Shown here in pieces: positions 57,853-64,000 of a stretch of 64,000 nt of DNA. The stretch is from NCBI GenBank assembly GCA_028571685.1, contig CM053142.1, forward strand, positions 123,558,796 to 123,622,795. The letters run 5' to 3'. The DNA is from Heterohyrax brucei (lineage: Eukaryota > Chordata > Mammalia > Hyracoidea > Procaviidae). The notes beneath the pieces are model-generated. The model saw only the letters and a program-made list of their open reading frames with translations. It did not search any database and had not been told where the DNA came from. A program made the translations under genes and the position numbers. Every line of letters begins with the position of its first letter. The stretch's first letter is position 1.

Positions 57853-58190
57853 AACCATTTCCTAGCTATGTGATCTACGCAAATTACTTAACCTTAATGC
57901 AGATAATTATGGTAATTACAAAGTTGTCATAAGGATTAAATGAGTTTGAACTTCTAAAGGACTTGGGACTAGATTGACATATACCCAAAAAAACCTTTGC
58001 TATTGATTCAATACCAAATAATAGCAACCGTAAGGACAGAGTAGAATTGCCCCTAAGGAGTTCCTAGAAGTGCCTGGTGGATTCAAACTGCCAGATTTTA
58101 TGTGGTAGCAGCCATAAGTCTTAAGTACTGCACCACGAGGGTTTCCAACGTAGCATATAGTGAATTCCCAATAAATTTGTTAAATAAATA
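57853..58190 (+). repeat. MIR split by an AfroSINE
   Basis: Sense MIR pieces 57853-57984 ('acgcaaattacttaacctta', 'ataaggattaaatgagtttg') and 58148-58190 ('agtgaattcccaataaattt'). The join across the SINE restores the MIR 3' end order. Confidence 0.7.
57985..58147 (-). repeat. AfroSINE inserted in MIR
   Basis: Antisense SINE: 'aaacctttgctattgattca', 'agaagtgcctggtggattca' and 'gtactgcaccacgagggttt'. It is younger than the MIR it interrupts. Confidence 0.9.
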
Positions 58191-58574
58191 GTTAAAATGT
58201 TACTGTAAATTTTTTCTTTAGATTGAGACTAACTGACTTAGAACTGGCCTTCGGAAAAAAATAGTCTTGCTTATAATTAGGAATGCAAGGATCAAATATG
58301 ATTTAGTGCTTAGAAGAGCATATACATGCCATACACATATAATACTTACCGAAACAGATGAATGTTTAATATATAAAGTGGTTATAATTGTTATAATATT
58401 AAAATATTGTAAGACCACTCTACAGTATGGCCTGGTTTTAATTAACAATGTAATGTTAACATTTAATAGTTCTCATTGATAGAAAATGTTATACTGATTT
58501 CATTAAAAGTATCAGGAGTTGCATATCTTCTCCAGTACAGTCTAATGATAATATTAGAATGCATTTGTCTAACA
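58191..58574. other. Unassigned non-coding DNA
   Basis: Very AT-rich, with no recognised feature. Confidence 0.4.
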
Positions 58575-58735
58575 CTTTCAACTTTGCAGGTTACTAAACA
58601 GTCTTTCATTTAATCTTCACAGAAGTCCCATACAGCAGAGAGAACAGATATTATTATTTCTCTTTCACAGATGAAAAACTGACACCCAAAGAGGTTAACT
58701 AATTTGCTTGCCTCAGGCAATAATCTACAGCTTAT
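58575..58735 (-). repeat. MIR fragment
   Basis: Antisense MIR: 'agtctttcatttaatcttca', 'atattattatttctctttca', 'cagatgaaaaactgacaccc' and 'aaagaggttaactaatttgc' match the conserved core. Confidence 0.8.
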
Positions 58736-59734
58736 GGCCCAGACTTCCTGTAGTGCCCTCAAATATTATAGCACCTTGTCTAAATCACAAATCAACACCT
58801 GTCACCCTTATTCTTTATGTTCACTTGGAACAAAGCAGGAGAAAATCCCTTTTTCGTGTAGAGAAGCTTAGCAGAGCTGCTGTTTACTGATGCACAAGTT
58901 GAGCACTGCACAACTCTGAGAGCTAGTCACATAAAGAGCTATATGAACAGGGCTTCCTGGATTCCCGCAGTGCCTAACCTGTGTGACCGCACGAGGCATA
59001 GACGAACCAGTCACTGGGACTGATACAAAAGCCTAAGTCAGGAGCCGCAATAGAACCAAAATCATGATTTCCATTTCATTGTGTGGTTTCACAGGAAAGG
59101 AAAAAAAGAAAGAAATGATGAAATCAAACAAAAGAAAACTTCAAAAGAAAATCTGTCACTCCAGCTGAATTTTCTCTTACTTGAAATTTACCCTGCCTAT
59201 ATTCAATTGGAAAGAATGACATTTGATTGAACTGACTGGGAAAGAAAGTGACAAGATACATCCGGATTCAGGCTTTCAAATTTGGTTTATTGTTTAGTGC
59301 AGCAACCCCTGAAATTAAATGAACACACACAGGAGATTCATCACATTGCCATCTTTGGAATCCTGTTACAGGGAAACAATGCTATCACGAAGTCCTCCTA
59401 CAGTTAAACTCCCAACCTGGACTCTATATTCTGAGCTCTGCAAAATAACACATTGCATTTCAGTGAGACTGGAGCTTTTTTTTCTTCCTCCTACTTAAAT
59501 CAGAGATCTTGTAATTGGATTTTCAAAAGCTCCTTGTGAAGTAATGATCTCTAATCCATTTTCCAGTCTTCTTCTTCAGTAAATCTTTGAGGAACAAAAA
59601 GAGGTCTCTCATACTTTTCACAACTGCCAACCAGTTTTCTCTGAAACTGCTTCCAATAATGAGTCCTTTCAAAAAGGAATGGGCCATTTTAACTTTCTAA
59701 AACTAGATGACAGCAGGAGGAAAGCAGGGTAAGG
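58736..59734. other. Unassigned non-coding DNA
   Basis: No recognised repeat or gene. Confidence 0.45.
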
Positions 59735-60137
59735 ATTCAAATTCAAGTAGAAGACCAGACTTAATGGTCTACTGAGATTGGAGGAACTTCAGAAGATACG
59801 GTCCCTGAGTTGTCTGCTAACCCAGCGCTAAAACCATTTCTGAAGTCAACTCATCAGACAAAGAGTAGACTAGACTGTAAGACATAAAGTTATATTTAAG
59901 AAGAGTGTGTTTCTTAGTTACAGTAGATATATGAAACTAAACGGGCAACTCTTGAGAAAGCAGAAAGGGAAAGGAGTTGGTTGAACGGACACAGAAAATC
60001 CAGTATGGAAAGGAGGAATGCGTGGTCACCTTATAGAGACAGCAGCTAGGGTCATTAACAACGTATATGCAAATTTTTGTATGAGGAACTAACTTGATCT
60101 TTATGCTTTCACTGAAAACACAACAAAATTAATAATA
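59735..60137 (+). mobile_element. Older-type L1 3' UTR fragment (first of tandem pair)
   Basis: 'aagaccagacttaatggtct', 'atcagacaaagagtagacta' and 'agcagctagggtcattaaca' parallel 20098-20420. It ends in the (AAT)n-rich tail at 60125-60140. Confidence 0.78.
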
Positions 60138-60710
60138 ATAGATATGAGGAAAAATGAGCCCAGGAGAGAGAAAGATCCATATGACTGGGAGACTACACCT
60201 GCAGCAGAACAGAAGAACTAGATGGTGCTTGGCCACCACGAAAGACAGTCCTGACACAGCAAGAGAAAAAGGAGGGTGCAGTTGAAGTGCTCTATTAAAA
60301 GACCAGATGTGGTGGTCTGACAAGCTGGAGGGTCCTCTGAGAACATGGCTCCTAGACTTGCTGCTAGCCCAGAGCTGAAACCAGTACTGAATCCAACACT
60401 TCTGACAAAGAATGGACTGGACTTGGGGACACACAATGAGGCAAGTAGTGTGCACACTTTATGGTTTAACATATATATAAGGCTGTCCTACTGGCTTCAT
60501 TTTAGTAGGGAGAAGAGAGGTTGGAGAGTGGGGGACAGGTATTGCTTGAGTGGATACTGAAAGTAAAGAGTGGAAAAGAAGAGTATATTGACATAAGGTG
60601 AGGAGAGCAGACAGAGTTGCAGAGAAGTAGGTACTCGAGGTTTTAAATGGAAAATTGACCTGGATTGTAAGCTTTCACTTAATTGCAATAATAATAATAA
60701 GATTAACCTG
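60138..60710 (+). mobile_element. Older-type L1 3' UTR fragment (second of tandem pair)
   Basis: It restarts the same 3' UTR further upstream ('gagcccaggagagagaaaga', 'gaagaactagatggtgcttg', 'tggtggtctgacaagctgga') and ends again in (AAT)n-like sequence at 60690-60705. The antisense frames 60129-60472 are chance. Confidence 0.78.
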
Positions 60711-61802
60711 AGAAGAGGAAAACTACAACTAAATAGGAATCACAAGACAAAAAAGGGGGCCAATTATTTAGCCAGAGGTAAAAGAAAAGAGATCACATGA
60801 GTTACACATATTAGAAATATCACCAGAAATGGTAACATACATCATTATCTATTAGGAGGAAATGAGAATTCAAAAATTACAAAATCATCTTTGTAAAAGC
60901 TAAAGAAATGCACAGAAAAGTATTGAAGGGGAATGTAAGTGCTAGTCAACTCTGAGGATGTTTTTAGTAAAATACTTGAAATGGCTGACAATGAAATAAT
61001 AATAGATCATCTGCTATTTATTATAAATAATACAAACCATCTTGATATGAGTGTGTCTCCTAATGCCTTCAAAGTAGGAAATGTTTTCTGTGAGAACTCA
61101 CCAGCCAAGGCTGACAACAGTGATTAGGTAGTATCTTTCAGTCATTTAGCCACAGTGAAATTACAAGGAACCGTTTAACCCCGTCAGGTGGTTTAGTTGT
61201 GACATTTTTGATGTGTAATACAAGAGAGTTAACTATCCACCAGAAAACTAAAAGATTAATGTGACATTTGTGCTGCAATTCACAATCATGCTCCATTTGC
61301 CCAAATCCTCCCTAACAGCTGATACTCAGCCTTTCAGAGCAAAGGACAAGTTCGTCAATCAACAAGAATCAAGCTCAGTTACTACTAAGTGTGCCAATGG
61401 AGTGTATATTAAATCATGCAATGATTCATTTAATAAGCAATACCTCAGCTGTCTGCTGCATCCCAGGCACAGCTACACAATGAGATTACGGAGAGTGAAA
61501 GACTGGAATTGCAGAAGTTAGTGACGAAGAGAGCAAACAAACAAGCAATTACAAAGCAAAGCAATGGGAGCATGGAGAAAGGCGCTTAAATCAATCTGTT
61601 GGGAGTCAAGGGAGACTTGGCAGAGGCAGACACTGTGAAGGGAAGCTATGAGATATTTTTTTCTGTCTCATATCATTTTGCCAATATAGAGAATTTGAGA
61701 ATGGATTATAGATAATTACAACTTAAAAAAAATCTACAGAATATATTTTCAATTCAAGCAGCAAATCGTCAGTGGAAAATAACTAAGATTAAATATTTAG
61801 GG
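60711..61802. other. Unassigned non-coding DNA
   Basis: No recognised repeat. The frames 60939-61127 and 61261-61521 have no known motifs. Confidence 0.45.
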
Positions 61803-62008
61803 GAGACACAGCCAAGTGAGTACAGTTATCATGTAGTCTGCTATTCCGAAAGGTTGGAGGCTCAAGGATACCCAAAGGCACCTGGGAAGTAAGGTCAGGA
61901 GATGTACTTATAAAAAGCCAGCCCCTGGAAACACTACAGGGCAGATTTACTCTTGACACACATAGGGCTGCCATGAGTCAGAAGTGATACATTGGCAACT
62001 GGTTTAAT
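61803..62008 (+). repeat. AfroSINE, long subtype (left of tail-to-tail pair)
   Basis: Sense long-form SINE: head 'acacagccaagtgagtacag', extra middle 'aagtaaggtcaggagatgta', body 'gaaacactacagggcagatt' and tail 'gccatgagtcagaagtgata'. Confidence 0.82.
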
Positions 62009-62079
62009 TTGAGGGTTACCTTTTGTAAAACTGTATTAAGGTCCTTCTTGGGATTTTGCATCTGTGAAAACTTCGTTTC

Positions 62080-62268
62080 AAAACTGTTGCTGTCAACTGC
62101 CATCAGTTAATTCTGACTCATGAGGATTCCACAGGACAAGGTAGAACTGTCCCATAGGGTGTCGTAGGCTGAAATCTTTATGGCAGCAGATCGCCAGGTC
62201 TTTCTCCCACTGAGTGGCTGGTGGCTTTGAACCACTGACTTTGCAGTTAGCAGCCACTGTGCCATCAG
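62080..62268 (-). repeat. AfroSINE, long subtype (right of tail-to-tail pair)
   Basis: Antisense long-form SINE: tail 'aaactgttgctgtcaactgc' at the left, middle 'gcagatcgccaggtctttct', and head 'gttagcagccactgtgccat' at the right. It is 71 bases from the sense copy. Confidence 0.88.
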
Positions 62269-62751
62269 TGTTCTTTTTTTTTCCCAAAAATCTCTCACCA
62301 ATAACAATCTTGTGATAATACATCAATGTTCATGTACTTAATTCTGTGGCAGAAATATTAGTTGATCAATAGAATTTGATCATTTAAATTTAAGTCTGTG
62401 AGAAAGAATTAATTAAGAAAGTTAGGGGAACAAGGAGGGGAAGAATCCAGCTTCAGGACAAAAGACGTGTTTGGAGGAGCAGAGTGTGTTCCAAAAACTA
62501 CAAGAAGGTGGACGTGACAGGATTAGCAGAATAAGCCTGGGGACTTAGAGACTGTGAGCCTGGAGTACAACACATAATAGAGTGTCATGTATGCCTGTTA
62601 CAAAAGACAGATTTCATTACCTGAACAAGGGGAAGCAACTGAAGAATTTTAGGGAGATGATTATCGAAACCACATCAGGGTTGAAAAGATCACTCAGGTA
62701 AGTGTGCAAAGTTTATACTTAAGGTGAATAAGACTAGCATTTTTGTCATGT
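62269..62751. other. Unassigned non-coding DNA
   Basis: A T10-like run lies near 62273-62282; otherwise nothing is recognised. Confidence 0.45.
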
Positions 62752-63283
62752 TGTGCTGGCTTGCATGTTGCTGTGTTGCTGCAAGCTGTGCCTCTGATAG
62801 GTCACATACCAACGGGGTCACCAACAGTGGACGAGTTTCAGAGGAGCTTCCAAACTAAGGCAGACTAGAAATAAAGGTCTAGAATCTATTTCTTAAAATT
62901 TACCAATGAAAGTCTTATGAATCACCGCAGAATATAGGCGCATATAGTGCTGGAAAATGATCCTCCTGCACTGGAAAATAAAAACAATTCCACTGCCATC
63001 GACTCAATTCCAACTTTAAAAGACTGCATAGAACAGAGCAGAACTGCTGCATAGAGTTTCCATGGAGTGTCTGGTGGCTTCAAACTGCCAACTTTTTGGT
63101 TAGCAGCTGTGTCAATTAACCACTACCCACCGAAGGTCTCCCCTGGGCTACAAGTCCCTCTAAATACACAATGGCAGCAACAACTGGCTCAAGCTTATCG
63201 AAGATGGCGAAGGTGGTGCAGGACCTTATACTTAAGGGCTTTAGGAGTCAAAGCCAACTGAATGGCAACTAACGACAAAGACA
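62752..63283 (+). mobile_element. Non-autonomous RTE derivative, split by an AfroSINE
   Basis: Same head-plus-tail design as 13885-14278: 'gagcttccaaactaaggcag', 'aaaatttaccaatgaaagtc' and 'agtgctggaaaatgatcctc', then the SINE, then the tail region 'gatggcgaaggtggtgcagg', 'gggctttaggagtcaaagcc', 'aactgaatggcaactaacga'. No coding capacity. Confidence 0.7.
62978..63141 (-). repeat. AfroSINE inside the non-autonomous RTE
   Basis: Antisense SINE: 'attccactgccatcgactca', 'tagaacagagcagaactgct' and 'tttggttagcagctgtgtca'. It is younger than its host element. Confidence 0.9.
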
Positions 63284-63338
63284 AATTTGAAGCCACTTAC
63301 GATAAGTCCCCAATTTTGTCATCCCTTCTCACATACAG

Positions 63339-63492
63339 AAATCCTGATGGTGTAGTGGTTAAGAGTTACAGCTACTAACCAGAAGGTTGACAATCTTTGG
63401 AAACTCTATGGGGCAGTTCTACCCTGTCCTATAGGGTTGCCATGAGTTATTTTCTGGGGCAGTGTGTTGCATAGCAATAGGTAACTGATACC
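63339..63492 (+). repeat. AfroSINE with altered tail
   Basis: Sense SINE: 'ctgatggtgtagtggttaag', 'actaaccagaaggttgacaa', 'ctttggaaactctatggggc' and 'tcctatagggttgccatgag'. A short deletion removes part of the body before 'ctttggaaac', and the last 40 bases diverge. Confidence 0.85.
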
Positions 63493-64000
63493 TAACAAAT
63501 CTTTCCTTGAAGCATTATGGGTGATGTTTTTGCTTCTTTTTTTTTTTAATCTTACATACAATCTTACAACATGACTTTGCAGTTTCTCCCATCAAGAAAG
63601 AGTCTTATCCTCCACCCCAGGAATATGAACTTACCTTGTGGCTTGCTTTCGTAAGTATAGTCAAAGTGAGAGTATGCCAGTTTTGAGCTTGGTCCTCTCT
63701 ATTTTCATTCTCTTAGAAGGCTATTTCTTCATTAGAGCAAGCCAGACCAGCCTATTGGAAGACCAGCCAAGTCATATCAGCGGAGGCCATCCTAGAGCAA
63801 CTCATAGTTTACATGTGTGAGCAAGTCCAGACAAACCCAGAAGAGCTGCCCGCGAACCACAGCTGAAAGCAGACACAGGAATGAGCCCAACCAAGACCAG
63901 CAGCATCTTCTTACTGACTGTAGACTTAAGAACAATAATATATTCTTGCTATTTAGAGCCTCTGTTTGCTGGATTCTGGGGCTATGTGTTACACAGCAGT
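63493..64000. other. Unassigned non-coding DNA to window end
   Basis: T-rich run at 63537-63548. The frame 63638-63820 has no known motif. Confidence 0.45.

Overview
This is nuclear DNA of a placental mammal, and more narrowly an afrotherian, most likely an elephant or close relative. The diagnostic evidence is about twenty copies of the afrotherian tRNA-derived SINE (AfroSINE). It is supported by BovB/RTE-clade LINEs whose 3' tails read like 'cgactcgacggcacctaac', several L1 elements with the 3' UTR I associate with proboscideans, and ancient mammal-wide repeats (MIR, L2-like, MER5-like, MLT1-type LTRs, old L1M). Species-level assignment comes from memory of these families, not from a search.

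I find no host protein-coding exon, tRNA, rRNA or other functional RNA gene. All open frames are short. Those with recognisable content belong to dead transposable elements: L1 ORF1/ORF2, RTE reverse transcriptase and mariner transposase. The window reads as intergenic or deep intronic sequence.

Layout. 0.9-8.2 kb: a nearly full-length, decayed L1 on the + strand with a plausible target-site duplication (TSD). 8.2-16.9 kb: mostly unassigned DNA with a purine block, a pyrimidine block, an RTE 3' end, AfroSINEs and a head-plus-tail non-autonomous RTE. 17-20.5 kb: a 5'-truncated antisense L1, then an L1 3' UTR split by a fold-back mariner. 21.8-28.5 kb: antisense RTE, L1 pieces, a MaLR-type LTR, and a mariner transposase pseudogene split by an L1. 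28.5-42.5 kb: repeat-poor, with MIR, AfroSINE and one solo LTR with an exact TSD. 42.5-51.3 kb: the richest part. It holds a MaLR provirus with an abnormally short 5' LTR, a nested stack (MLT1 LTR, two RTE tails, solo LTR), an RTE in inverted/direct halves split by an L1 with a 16-bp TSD, and further MaLR remnants. 52-64 kb: clusters of AfroSINEs, including inverted pairs, in older MIR, MLT1 and L1M sequence, plus two L1 3' UTR fragments in tandem.

No gene network or operon logic applies. The interest lies in the insertion order and in a few unusual integration products: the truncated-LTR provirus, the twin-primed-looking RTE and the fold-back mariner. I did not find a convincing new biological system.
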